Shown here: piece by piece, positions 1 through 6,609 of the stretch | How positions within the stretch are numbered: position 1 is the first letter of the stretch | Layout: the number at the start of each line of letters is the position of its first letter | Source: JBDKTH01 sp964558295 | Lineage (GTDB): Bacteria > Planctomycetota > Planctomycetia > Pirellulales > Thermoguttaceae | DNA length: 6,913 nt | Reading direction: 5' to 3' | Assembly: GCA_964558295.1 (NCBI GenBank) | Contig: CAZLDQ010000267.1 | Span: forward strand, 1 to 6,913 | Made by a program: the position numbers and the translations under genes | The notes under the pieces: generated by a model | Told to the model about the DNA's origin: nothing | Database searches by the model: none | Seen by the model: the letters and a program-made list of their open reading frames with translations, nothing else

Positions 1-60
1 CCCCGACCTCCTGAGCCCTCTTTCGAGCGGCGTCCCCAAAACCCATCTCCGGCCCCCCCC

Positions 61-89
61 TTGCCAACCGCGTCAAATCAATCTATAAC
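61..89 (+). promoter_or_regulatory. Predicted sigma70-like promoter for the Gfo/Idh/MocA gene
   Basis: A -35 box TTGCCA (61-66, 5 of 6 consensus matches) is followed after exactly 17 nt by a -10 box TATAAC (84-89, 5 of 6). Transcription would start near 96, giving a leader of about 150 nt before the ATG at 248. The leader holds two weak 6-bp hairpins (129-134 with 143-148, and 185-190 with 206-211) and no recognisable riboswitch. The prediction rests on box match and spacing only. Confidence 0.5.
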
Positions 90-247
90 CGCCAAGCACG
101 GGTCGTTGTTCCGCCTTGGATGGCGGACGTGAGAGGACGGATTCTCACTTCGACCGTTCTGACTGTTCCTCTGATTGTTATCCCGAGGATTTCCGTCTTC
201 TTCCCATCCTCAGGCTTGGACCGAGTACGTTTCCTAAGGAGCACACA

Positions 248-1390
248 ATGAAAACGATCAATGTGGCCTTGATCGGGCAAGGGTTCATGGGCCGTTCCCA
301 CTCGAACGCGTGGGGTCAAGTCGCCAAGTTCTTCAAGCCGCCGCTCAAGCCGGTCATGCACACCGTCTTCGGTCAGCCGGAAGAGAACCCCCAAGTCTTC
401 GCCGACAACTGGGGGTGGCAGAATGCGTCCACCGACTGGCAGAACGTGATCAATTCGCCGGAGATCGGCCTGGTCGATATCGTCACCCCCAACTTCATGC
501 ATGCGCCGGTCGCCAAGGCGGCCATCGCCGCCGGCAAACCTGTCGCCTGCGAAAAGCCCATCGCCGGCACCCTGGCCGACGCACGCGAGATGGTTGAAGC
601 CGCCAAGAAGGCCAACGTCAAGACGTTCGTCTGGTTCAACTATCGCCGCTGCCCGGCCGTCGGCTTGGCCCATCGGATGATCAAGGAAGGCCAGCTTGGC
701 CAGATCCGCCACGTGCGTGCTACCTACCTGCAAGACTGGGCCGGCGAGAACGTGCCCCTGCTCTGGCGGTTTGAAAAGGAATGGGCCGGCTCCGGCGCCC
801 ACGGCGACTTGAACGCCCACATCATCGACATGACCCGCTTCGTCACCGGCCAGGACATCACCGAAGTCTCCGGCGCAATCGCCGAGACGTTCATCAAGGA
901 ACGCAAGATCCCCGGCAGCGACAAGATGGGCAAGGTCACCGTCGACGACACTGTCCTCTTCCTCGCCCGCTTCTCCGGCGGTGCCGTGGCCAGTTTCGAG
1001 GCGGCCCGCCAGGCCACCGGCAACCAGAACCGCAACACCTTTGAAATCAACGGCACCAAGGGCTCCGTGAAGTTCGACTTCGAACGGATGAACGAGCTGC
1101 AGTACTACGATGCCCGCCTCCCCCGGGCCGTCCAGGGCTGGAGCACGATCATGTGCACCCACGGCGCCGATCACCCCTACGTGGCCAACTGGTGGCCCGA
1201 TGCCCACACGATCGGCTACGAACATGGCTTCACCAACGAGGCCTACGACATCCTCCGGGTCTTGGCCGGGGAAGAGCCCACGCTGCCGCTGCCCGACTTC
1301 AACGATGCCTACCAGACCCAGCGGGTCCTGGAAGCTGCCTTGATCTCCGCCGCCGAAGGACGCGTCGTCAAGATCGACGAAGTCTACTAA
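248..1390 (+). CDS. Gfo/Idh/MocA family NAD(P)-dependent oxidoreductase
   Basis: This 380-residue protein is of usual full length for a cytosolic dehydrogenase that moves hydride between a sugar or sugar-like substrate and a bound nicotinamide cofactor. The N-terminal Rossmann fold (about residues 3-125) opens with the dinucleotide-binding loop GQGFMG (10-15). The family's EKP motif is at 102-104, with Lys103 the expected catalytic lysine. The C-terminal alpha/beta domain (about 130-370) carries GDLNAHIID (186-194), whose Asp187 and His191 fit the family's catalytic Asp/His pair. The reading frame continues upstream to 116, but ATG 248 is chosen because TAAGGAG (235-241) lies 6 nt before it and the Rossmann strand begins at once. 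The opening resembles inositol-, levoglucosan- and related sugar-dehydrogenase branches, but substrate cannot be assigned. The gene appears monocistronic, with a promoter at 61-89 and a terminator just downstream. Confidence 0.93.
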   Translation: MKTINVALIGQGFMGRSHSNAWGQVAKFFKPPLKPVMHTVFGQPEENPQVFADNWGWQNASTDWQNVINSPEIGLVDIVTPNFMHAPVAKAAIAAGKPVACEKPIAGTLADAREMVEAAKKANVKTFVWFNYRRCPAVGLAHRMIKEGQLGQIRHVRATYLQDWAGENVPLLWRFEKEWAGSGAHGDLNAHIIDMTRFVTGQDITEVSGAIAETFIKERKIPGSDKMGKVTVDDTVLFLARFSGGAVASFEAARQATGNQNRNTFEINGTKGSVKFDFERMNELQYYDARLPRAVQGWSTIMCTHGADHPYVANWWPDAHTIGYEHGFTNEAYDILRVLAGEEPTLPLPDFNDAYQTQRVLEAALISAAEGRVVKIDEVY

Positions 1391-1418
1391 GCCCCACGGA
1401 ATGAAACGTCGCGACGTT

Positions 1419-1463
1419 GGGCGTCAGACGCAAACGGATTGTGCGTCTGACGCCCCGTTTTTT
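1419..1463 (+). terminator. Intrinsic terminator of the Gfo/Idh/MocA gene
   Basis: A perfect 14-bp stem (1419-1432 pairing with 1442-1455) encloses a 9-nt loop and is followed by a six-T tract at 1458-1463. It starts 28 nt after the TAA stop of the oxidoreductase gene. A separate perfect 14-bp palindrome, AACGTCGCGACGTT (1405-1418), abuts the stem on its 5' side. Confidence 0.92.
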
Positions 1464-1690
1464 GGGCCCTCTCGAAACCGGCAATCGATGGCAAGTTCCC
1501 CAGACCGGCAGAGAAAACGTCGCAGGTCGAAAGCCCAAAGATCCAAGCAATAACGAATACGAGGGACCAAAGGCCGCATGGCGTGCTCCCCTTCGGGCTT
1601 TGTTCTTTTGTCATGCCTTCGTCATTTGTTTTTCGACATTTGGCCCACCCCGGGGGGGCACAGTCGCTTCACCGGTCTCCCACACGAACC
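1464..1690. other. Intergenic spacer between convergent genes, nothing recognised
   Basis: This non-coding stretch lies between the two facing terminators. Reading frames cross it on both strands, but none has a ribosome binding site or a recognisable protein. I see no tRNA, long repeat or promoter here. Confidence 0.6.
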
Positions 1691-1719
1691 AAAAAGGGCC
1701 GTCCCACTGACGGCCCTTT
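1691..1719 (-). terminator. Intrinsic terminator of the metallopeptidase gene
   Basis: Read on the minus strand, an 11-bp perfect stem (1709-1719 pairing with 1693-1703, core GGGCCGTC/GACGGCCC) has a 5-nt loop and runs into five T residues (A1691-A1695 on the plus strand). It begins 27 nt beyond the TAG stop of the metallopeptidase gene. It faces the terminator at 1419-1463, so the two convergent genes are insulated from each other. Confidence 0.88.
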
Positions 1720-1739
1720 CTCCACTCTCCACTCTCCAC
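1720..1739. repeat. Short 7-bp tandem repeat (CTCCACT, about 2.9 copies)
   Basis: CTCCACT occurs at 1720-1726 and 1727-1733, and CTCCAC at 1734-1739. The repeat fills the gap between the metallopeptidase stop codon and its terminator hairpin. It may simply be slippage in low-complexity sequence. Confidence 0.7.
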
Positions 1740-1745
1740 AGGCCC

Positions 1746-2426
1746 CTAATCCCGGTTGCTCCCCCCAAAACGCATGATGTAGTACAGCAGCGTCAAAATC
1801 GCCTGGAGTGTCGCCGCCACATAGGTCATCGCCGCTGCGTCGAGCACGCGGTTCACATAGACCATCTGGTCCGGGCTGACGATCCCCAGTTCCATCAATT
1901 GCGCCTTGGCCCGATGGCTCGCATTGAACTCCACCGGCAAGTTCACGACCTGGAAGAACACCACGCTCGAAAACAGAATGATCCCCGCCCAGATCAAGGC
2001 GGGGAGAGTGAAAATCATCCCCCCAATCAGCAGGAGGATGCTGATATTGCTCCCGAACCCGGCGATCGGCACTGCCGCATTGCGCACCACCAACGGTACG
2101 TATGCATGAGCGTCCTGCAGCGCATGTCCCGCCTCGTGCGCAGCAATCCCCACCGCCGCCAACGAGCGGCTCTGATACACGTCTTGGCTCAGCCGGAGCA
2201 CTTTATCCCGCGGGTCGTAATGATCGCTCAACTGGCCGGGAATCATCTCGATATCCACGTCACGCAGACCGGCCGAATCGAGCACATGCCGGGCCGCCGC
2301 CGCCCCGCTCAACGGGGCCGGCTCGCGCTGGGCCTCGGCGTAACTGGCATGGACGCGATACTGCGCCCAGAACGCCAGCAGAAGCGCCGGCGCGACAAAC
2401 AGAAAGTACATCGGATCAAAAAACAC
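1746..2426 (-). CDS. YugP-like membrane zinc metallopeptidase
   Basis: This 226-residue integral membrane protein matches the neutral zinc metallopeptidase family typified by Bacillus YugP (Pfam Zn_peptidase_2, PF04298), whose length is about the same. A first hydrophobic segment (about 7-22) is followed by a soluble stretch with the conserved-looking DHYDPRDKVLRLS (68-80). The zinc site is HEAGH (97-101): His97 and His101 are ligands and Glu98 the catalytic base. Further membrane segments lie at about 115-135, 140-162 and 195-217. NLPVEFNAS (162-170) fits the family's conserved motif after the third segment, with Glu166 a plausible third zinc ligand. His171 stands where relatives I recall usually have Arg. 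The start is GTG (2424-2426), decided by a strong ribosome binding site. Family members are thought to act in membrane protein quality control, but the substrate is unknown. The gene stands alone with its own terminator. Confidence 0.92.
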   Translation of the reverse strand: MFFDPMYFLFVAPALLLAFWAQYRVHASYAEAQREPAPLSGAAAARHVLDSAGLRDVDIEMIPGQLSDHYDPRDKVLRLSQDVYQSRSLAAVGIAAHEAGHALQDAHAYVPLVVRNAAVPIAGFGSNISILLLIGGMIFTLPALIWAGIILFSSVVFFQVVNLPVEFNASHRAKAQLMELGIVSPDQMVYVNRVLDAAAMTYVAATLQAILTLLYYIMRFGGSNRD

Positions 2427-2432
2427 GGCTAT

Positions 2433-2440
2433 CTCCTCCT
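2433..2440 (-). promoter_or_regulatory. Strong ribosome binding site fixing the GTG start of the metallopeptidase
   Basis: The minus strand reads AGGAGGAG here, 6 nt before the GTG start codon at 2424-2426. The near-perfect Shine-Dalgarno match supports this start despite the non-ATG codon; the next in-frame Met (residue 6) is less well placed. Confidence 0.85.
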
Positions 2441-2716
2441 TCTCCCGTCCGGTCGGCCTGCGTCACTTGGGGATCCACCCCTTCCTTCGCTTCGACCACA
2501 GACTTCTTGTGCCTTTGCTTGCTTTCATTCTACGCAATTCACTCCCCAAACGGTTCGCTCGCTCCTCGGACCAAGCCGGCCGCCGGCCGTTGCTGCCCTC
2601 CGCAACTGCTGACGCCACAAAGCGTTATGGAACGCATTCGCCCCTGATGATTGGTGGACGCATGCTCATGGAATGCACGTTGACAATCATTGGTCTTAAA
2701 ACTTCCCGCAGGCAAC

Positions 2717-2732
2717 GCGGGGCAAGCCCCGC
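2717..2732 (-). terminator. Possible weak terminator hairpin after the molybdopterin oxidoreductase gene
   Basis: GCGGGGC (2717-2723) and GCCCCGC (2726-2732) form a perfect 7-bp inverted repeat with only AA between them, so the real loop would be wider. It lies 34 nt past the TAG stop on the minus strand. The nearest T run (minus strand, about 2697-2701) is some 16 nt further on, so it is not a textbook intrinsic terminator. It could equally be part of a scattered GC-rich intergenic repeat. Confidence 0.35.
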
Positions 2733-2766
2733 CGCTGTGCCCCCTCCATCCACCCTCTACCATCTC

Positions 2767-5673
2767 CTACTGCTTCGCTCGACGCACGTCACACAAAAAC
2801 GCCTTGCCTTCCGACGTCAGAACGTTCGCCGAGTGTCCGGTAGCCAGTCCCTCGTAGCCAAACTGCCAGAGAATGGCAATCTGCTCGAGCTGCTTGCCGG
2901 CGACCTCCAGCGGCTTGAGGCGGTTGGTCACCATGGCCTGGACGGTAATCTCGCCTCGTGCGGAACGGATTGTGATCAGCTCGCCGCTGGCGATCCCTTT
3001 CTGTCGGGCCAACTCCCGGCTCAGTTCGGCAAAAGCCACGGGCATGAGTTCCACGAGCCAGGGGAGATTGCGCGTCGTACTGCCCGTCTGCCAATGCTCG
3101 GCCACGGTAAACGTCGTGGCCACGATCGGATACTTGTCGGCCGTCCCCAAACGATCGCCCGCAACGGTCACGAGGGGACCGTGTTGCTGGGGCGAGAGAA
3201 GATTGACCACCGGACTCTCCCGCGGTTCGTAGTATTCCGGCAACGGGCCGTCGGCCAACGCCGGAGTGAACAAGCACGCCCGCCCTTCGGCCAACCACGG
3301 AAAGGCCCGCTTGCCTTGAGGATGCGGAGAACCATTTTCGTGCAAGGGGGGTGGCCAGTAGCCGTCGGGCACATCGCCCGTCCAACGCTCTTGTGATTCC
3401 TCGTAGCGGACCACCCCTTTCGTCTCGGCCCACGGCCGGCCCGTCAGATCGCAGCCTGCCCGGTTGCAGAGCACACGCCGGTTTTCCGGCCACGCCCAGG
3501 CCCAGTCACGACACTGCCCCAACGTATCCTCTGCCCGGCGAAGCCCGCGGCGAGCCATCTGATTACTCGTCGTGTAGCTGCCTGCATACAACCAGTTGCC
3601 GGCACTGGTCGAACCATCGTCGGCCAGCATGGTCGACGACGGCACCGGGTCCCCCGGGCGCAGCCCCAGCCTCCTGCCCGTGGCCGGCACGTCCGCCAAG
3701 ACCCGGCCGTTGATCTCCTGGGCCACGCGATGCGGATCGGGCGGATCGCCAAAGTCCCAGGTAAGCTGGACAATCGGGTCAGCAAACACCCCGCCCGCCG
3801 CGTACCGTCGCTTCAGTTCCCGGCACAACCGATCGACGATCCACAACTCGCTCCGGCACTCGCCCGGCGACTCGACGATCTTCGCTCGCCACTGGGCCCA
3901 GCGCCCGGCATTGGTCACGCTTCCGGCTTGTTCCAACCATGTGGCGGCCGGCAAGAGAAACACCTCCGTCTCGATCTTCTCGGTTTCCGCTCCCGGCCGC
4001 TTCCAGAAGTTGGCCGTTTCCGTCTCCCAATGGTCGGTGACCACAAGCCAACGCAGTTTTTCGAGCGACCGACGGCTGCGCTCAAGATCCGGGCGACGGA
4101 CCGCTGGGTTTTGTCCCCACACCAACAGTCCTTGTACCTCCCCCTGGTCGATCGCCTTGAACAGGGCCCCCAGCGAGCCGTCGCCATCGTGCTTGGGCAG
4201 ATAGTCGAAGGCAAACCGATTTCCGGCCTCCGCATGGTTGCCCCACCAGGCCTTCAGCAGACTGACCAGGGGGGGCTCCAGCGGAGCCGTTTCTTCCCCA
4301 TCGGCTCTTGGCGCAGGCAGGTGGCCGGGCAACCAGGCCGAAGTCAGGCCGTGATCGCAGGCCCCTTGTTCGTTCGACGCGCCTCCCAGCGCATACAGTC
4401 CGCCCCCCGCCACGCCGACGTTTCCCAACAGCAGTTGCAAAATCGCCAGGCCGCGAACGCTCTGAGTGCCCTGCGAATGCTCCGTCAGCCCATCGGCAAA
4501 CACAATCGCCCCCGAACGCTCCGGCCGGCCAGTGCTGGCGAACCAGTCGGCCAGCTCGCGGAGCTGTTCGACCGGCGTGCCGCAGACTTGGGAAACGGTC
4601 GCCCACGTGTATCGGGCAAAATGCCGCTTGAGTTGTTGGAACACGCAGCAGGGATCTTCCAGCGACAGATCCTGCCGGATGTGCCCCTGCGCGTCGCGTT
4701 GAAACTGCCAGTGTTCTCTGGTATACGTCCCGTCTTTCATCGACCCAAACCGTCCGGCGTCGAACGTGTAAGCCGGATCGACCAGGAAACTGGCATTGGT
4801 ATGCGCGGTCAGATAGGCCCGGTCTACCAACCCCTGTTCGAGAACGTGGTGAATCAACCCGCCGATCAGCGCCAGATCCGTTCCCGCGCGCAAGGCCAGA
4901 TGCCGATCGGCCACGGCGGCGGTGCGTGTGAAGCGGGGATCGACCGAGAGCAGCTTTGCCCCGCGCCGTTGCGCCTCGGCGATCCACTTCATCGCGACAG
5001 GATGGTTGTCGGCCACATTGCAGCCAATCGCAAGGATCACGTCGGCGTTGGCCAGATCGATCCAGTGGTTGGTCGTGGCAGCGCGACCCAAGGTCGCATG
5101 GAGCGCGACCAGGCTCGCCTGTTGACCGTCGCCGGCCTGAGGGGCCAGGAAGACGAGTCCCAAGGCCCGCGCCAGCTTGCTCAACGCATAGCACGCTTCG
5201 TTGGTCAAGGTCGCTCCGCCCAAGCTGGCCACGGCCCGCGTGCGGTTTACCCGCCGGCCGGCCGCGTCGGCAGTCTGAAAACCGCCGTCGCGTGCACTCT
5301 GCATCTTGGCGGCGATGGTTGCAAGGGCCCACTCCCAGTCCTTCTCTTCCCAGGCGGTGGCCCCCGGCGCGCGGTACTTGACTGTCGTGACGCGCCGGGG
5401 ACTATCGCTGATCTGGCTCATCGACTCCCCCTTGGCGCAGAGCGTGCCGCCGTTGATCGGGTGCTCCGGATCGCCTTCGATGTGTCGGACCTTGCCCTGG
5501 TCCACGACAACCAGGGCTCCGCAGCCCACCGCACAAAAGGGGCAGACCGTGGTGTACATCGCCGGCGATGCTCTCCCCGCCGACGCCGCTGTGGCCGGTC
5601 GCACGTCGAGCCCCGCCAAGCCCAACAACGAGCCGGAGGAAGCGGCCAGAAAAGCGCGTCGTGTACTGTTCAT
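2767..5673 (-). CDS. Tat-exported formate dehydrogenase N/O-type molybdopterin oxidoreductase with altered active site
   Basis: This 968-residue protein is a full-length relative of E. coli FdnG/FdoG (about 1,015 residues), DMSO reductase superfamily, expected in the periplasm. A twin-arginine signal opens it (STRRAFL, 3-9; hydrophobic to about 20; likely cleavage near ATAA, 27-30). Cys44, Cys47, Cys51 and Cys79 bind a 4Fe-4S cluster, followed by Lys81. Family landmarks from memory include TNHW (201-204), DPRFTRTAAVAD (245-256), WGQNP (519-523), TETANFW (551-557), NQMARR (704-709) and the C-terminal GYEG (939-942). The odd part is the catalytic site. In ungapped local comparison with FdnG, Sec196, His197 and Arg446 correspond to Gly183, Gln184 and Gly430. 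No TGA codon is present at the Sec position. Bound molybdopterin is likely; formate oxidation is doubtful. No beta (FdnH) or gamma (FdnI) gene adjoins. GGAG lies 8 nt before ATG 5671-5673. A promoter lies at 5723-5752. Confidence 0.93.
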   Translation of the reverse strand: MNSTRRAFLAASSGSLLGLAGLDVRPATAASAGRASPAMYTTVCPFCAVGCGALVVVDQGKVRHIEGDPEHPINGGTLCAKGESMSQISDSPRRVTTVKYRAPGATAWEEKDWEWALATIAAKMQSARDGGFQTADAAGRRVNRTRAVASLGGATLTNEACYALSKLARALGLVFLAPQAGDGQQASLVALHATLGRAATTNHWIDLANADVILAIGCNVADNHPVAMKWIAEAQRRGAKLLSVDPRFTRTAAVADRHLALRAGTDLALIGGLIHHVLEQGLVDRAYLTAHTNASFLVDPAYTFDAGRFGSMKDGTYTREHWQFQRDAQGHIRQDLSLEDPCCVFQQLKRHFARYTWATVSQVCGTPVEQLRELADWFASTGRPERSGAIVFADGLTEHSQGTQSVRGLAILQLLLGNVGVAGGGLYALGGASNEQGACDHGLTSAWLPGHLPAPRADGEETAPLEPPLVSLLKAWWGNHAEAGNRFAFDYLPKHDGDGSLGALFKAIDQGEVQGLLVWGQNPAVRRPDLERSRRSLEKLRWLVVTDHWETETANFWKRPGAETEKIETEVFLLPAATWLEQAGSVTNAGRWAQWRAKIVESPGECRSELWIVDRLCRELKRRYAAGGVFADPIVQLTWDFGDPPDPHRVAQEINGRVLADVPATGRRLGLRPGDPVPSSTMLADDGSTSAGNWLYAGSYTTSNQMARRGLRRAEDTLGQCRDWAWAWPENRRVLCNRAGCDLTGRPWAETKGVVRYEESQERWTGDVPDGYWPPPLHENGSPHPQGKRAFPWLAEGRACLFTPALADGPLPEYYEPRESPVVNLLSPQQHGPLVTVAGDRLGTADKYPIVATTFTVAEHWQTGSTTRNLPWLVELMPVAFAELSRELARQKGIASGELITIRSARGEITVQAMVTNRLKPLEVAGKQLEQIAILWQFGYEGLATGHSANVLTSEGKAFLCDVRRAKQ

Positions 5674-5722
5674 GACGATAACTCCGGGAAGCCTGTCGTT
5701 TGCGTCGAGCGGGGATCGGTTT

Positions 5723-5752
5723 ATTACAATGTTGCTAGCCGTAGGAAGTCAA
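5723..5752 (-). promoter_or_regulatory. Predicted sigma70-like promoter of the molybdopterin oxidoreductase gene
   Basis: On the minus strand a -35 box TTGACT (plus-strand 5747-5752, 5 of 6 matches) is followed after 18 nt by a -10 box TGTAAT (5723-5728, 5 of 6). The predicted start near 5715 gives a leader of about 40 nt, with GGAG at 5682-5685 just before the ATG. Position and leader length fit well. No Fnr- or NarL-type site is evident next to it, but I could not scan with a matrix. Confidence 0.6.
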
Positions 5753-6105
5753 GGGAATATGCCGCATCGGTTGCGTTCGTCCCGTCTCGCGATTGTACGC
5801 CCCCCCTAATGCGGAGATAATTCTATGAGGGTCGGTATGCTACATAGTGATAGCAGGACGTTTGGATGGCTTGTGCTGCAAACCCCTCGGCAACCCGTTC
5901 TGCCGCGGCACTTGTGCCTCGCGTTTAACCGCCGTGTTGCGGTGAGATCATGCCGGTAAGGGAACGCCCTCCGTGGCGTTCTGAGCAGCGAAAACGGCGG
6001 AACACCACGGAGGGCGGCCCCTACCGAGGCCATTACCCGTTCTGCTTACCAACACTCTTTACACTCTGCGGTGAGACGTTTCCCACCAGAGCAAGCGAGG
6101 TCCCG
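5753..6105. other. Divergent intergenic region with a long inverted repeat
   Basis: Together with the promoter and leader below 5753, this separates the divergent oxidoreductase (-) and lipoprotein (+) genes by 432 bp. It contains the inverted repeat at 5962-6016 and a 44-codon frame at 5825-5959 that I do not accept as a gene. No confident promoter for the lipoprotein gene is visible: TACACT at 6060-6065 is only a 4 of 6 match to a -10 box and has no good -35. Confidence 0.5.
5962..6016. repeat. Long imperfect inverted repeat with an alternative nested hairpin
   Basis: CGCCCTCCGTGG (5965-5976) is the exact reverse complement of 6005-6016. After one C/A mismatch the pairing continues (5978-5983 with 5998-6003, one G-U), making a 19-position stem around a 14-nt loop. 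The left arm can instead fold on itself: GAACGCC (5962-5968) is the exact reverse complement of GGCGTTC (5975-5981). The two folds exclude each other. It could be a dispersed intergenic repeat or a leader structure of the downstream lipoprotein mRNA. Confidence 0.75.
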
Positions 6106-6426
6106 ATGCAACGCATCTTTCCGACAGTCATCGTGGTGCTCGTGGGGCTTATCGGCTGCGATTCCTCGGTGCCGCCGGACGTCTCGCCCACGACCTCAGC
6201 GCAACGTTGGACCGCCTATCGACCGATTGCTCCGCCAGGATCCCAGAAGGCATCGCCGAGTGCCCCTTCGTCGGCAACGCCTTCAGAACGATCGCCGGTG
6301 CAGAGCTTCAACACGGGCGACTGCGACATTTGGCCGCACTACGATTTCCCCATGGAATTCCAAATCGACACCCCCTCCGTGCCTGAAGAACTGATCGGAC
6401 CGGCCCCGGTGCTCTCCGCGCCATGA
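6106..6426 (+). CDS. Small putative lipoprotein of unknown function
   Basis: I do not recognise this 106-residue protein. Its N-terminus is a short lipoprotein signal: one Arg (residue 3), a hydrophobic core (about 7-16) and the lipobox LIGC (15-18), so Cys18 would be lipidated and the mature chain anchored in a membrane. The mature part is rich in Pro, Ser and Thr to about residue 65, which suggests a flexible linker. It ends in a more acidic, aromatic segment (about 68-92) containing the only other cysteine, Cys73, in GDCDIWPHYDF. The frame continues upstream to 5950, but ATG 6106 is preferred because GAGG (6097-6100) precedes it by 5 nt and it gives a proper signal peptide. It diverges from the molybdopterin oxidoreductase gene, and no functional link is implied. 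Confidence 0.7.
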   Translation: MQRIFPTVIVVLVGLIGCDSSVPPDVSPTTSAQRWTAYRPIAPPGSQKASPSAPSSATPSERSPVQSFNTGDCDIWPHYDFPMEFQIDTPSVPEELIGPAPVLSAP

Positions 6427-6428
6427 TC

Positions 6429-6489
6429 GTTTCCCGAGTGTCCGATCGGCAGAACGGCCCGCGTGTCTGATCTGCGTTGGTCGGGAAAC
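6429..6489 (+). terminator. Possible factor-independent or structural 3' end of the lipoprotein mRNA
   Basis: GTTTCCCGA (6429-6437) and TCGGGAAAC (6481-6489) are exact reverse complements, 9 bp each, starting 3 nt after the TGA stop and separated by 43 nt that can fold further. No clean T tract follows, so this is at best a weak or structure-only transcript end. Confidence 0.3.
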
Positions 6490-6609
6490 TCCTGAAGTAT
6501 TCTTCTTGAACGCCAAGATTGCCGTCTCCGAAACAGCACGTTTCTCGTCAGTTGCGCAAGGCCCTTCTGGCGATTGCCCATTGCGCCCTTCAACCTGACG
6601 TGCGGCAAT

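Larger units (their letters stand above)
2427..2766. other. Intergenic gap between the metallopeptidase and the molybdopterin oxidoreductase
   Basis: This 340-bp gap separates two genes on the same (minus) strand and argues against a shared operon. It holds the metallopeptidase ribosome binding site at its low end and a GC-rich hairpin at 2717-2732. No well-spaced -35/-10 pair for the metallopeptidase is visible: TAGAAT on the minus strand (2527-2532) lacks a -35 partner. No small gene is supported. Confidence 0.55.

Noticed and set aside
83..1225. A 380-codon open frame on the minus strand opposite the Gfo/Idh/MocA gene.
   Set aside because: It is antisense to a gene with clear family motifs. 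Its protein is a low-complexity Gly/Val/Asp mix typical of the shadow of a GC-rich gene, with no family resemblance.
1578..2612. A 344-codon plus-strand frame across the convergent spacer and the metallopeptidase.
   Set aside because: It overlaps a terminator and the whole metallopeptidase gene in antisense and has no recognisable protein features.
2680..2700. A perfect TTGACA hexamer (2680-2685) on the plus strand in the gap.
   Set aside because: No -10 box lies at 16-18 nt, and no plus-strand gene follows it.
5116..5139. A possible in-frame TGA selenocysteine codon in the molybdopterin oxidoreductase at the expected Sec position.
   Set aside because: The minus strand reads GGC GAC GGT CAA CAG there. 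No TGA occurs in any frame of this stretch, so recoding cannot restore the ligand.
3730..5820. A 696-codon open frame on the plus strand opposite the molybdopterin oxidoreductase.
   Set aside because: It is the antisense shadow of a strongly conserved gene. The translation is Arg/Pro/Gln-rich without domains, and it runs across the oxidoreductase start and promoter.
5825..5959. A 44-codon plus-strand frame with GGAG 8 nt before its ATG.
   Set aside because: The spacing is good, but the peptide is Arg-rich with no signal or domain. A single Shine-Dalgarno match in a GC-rich gap is weak evidence; conservation in relatives would be needed.
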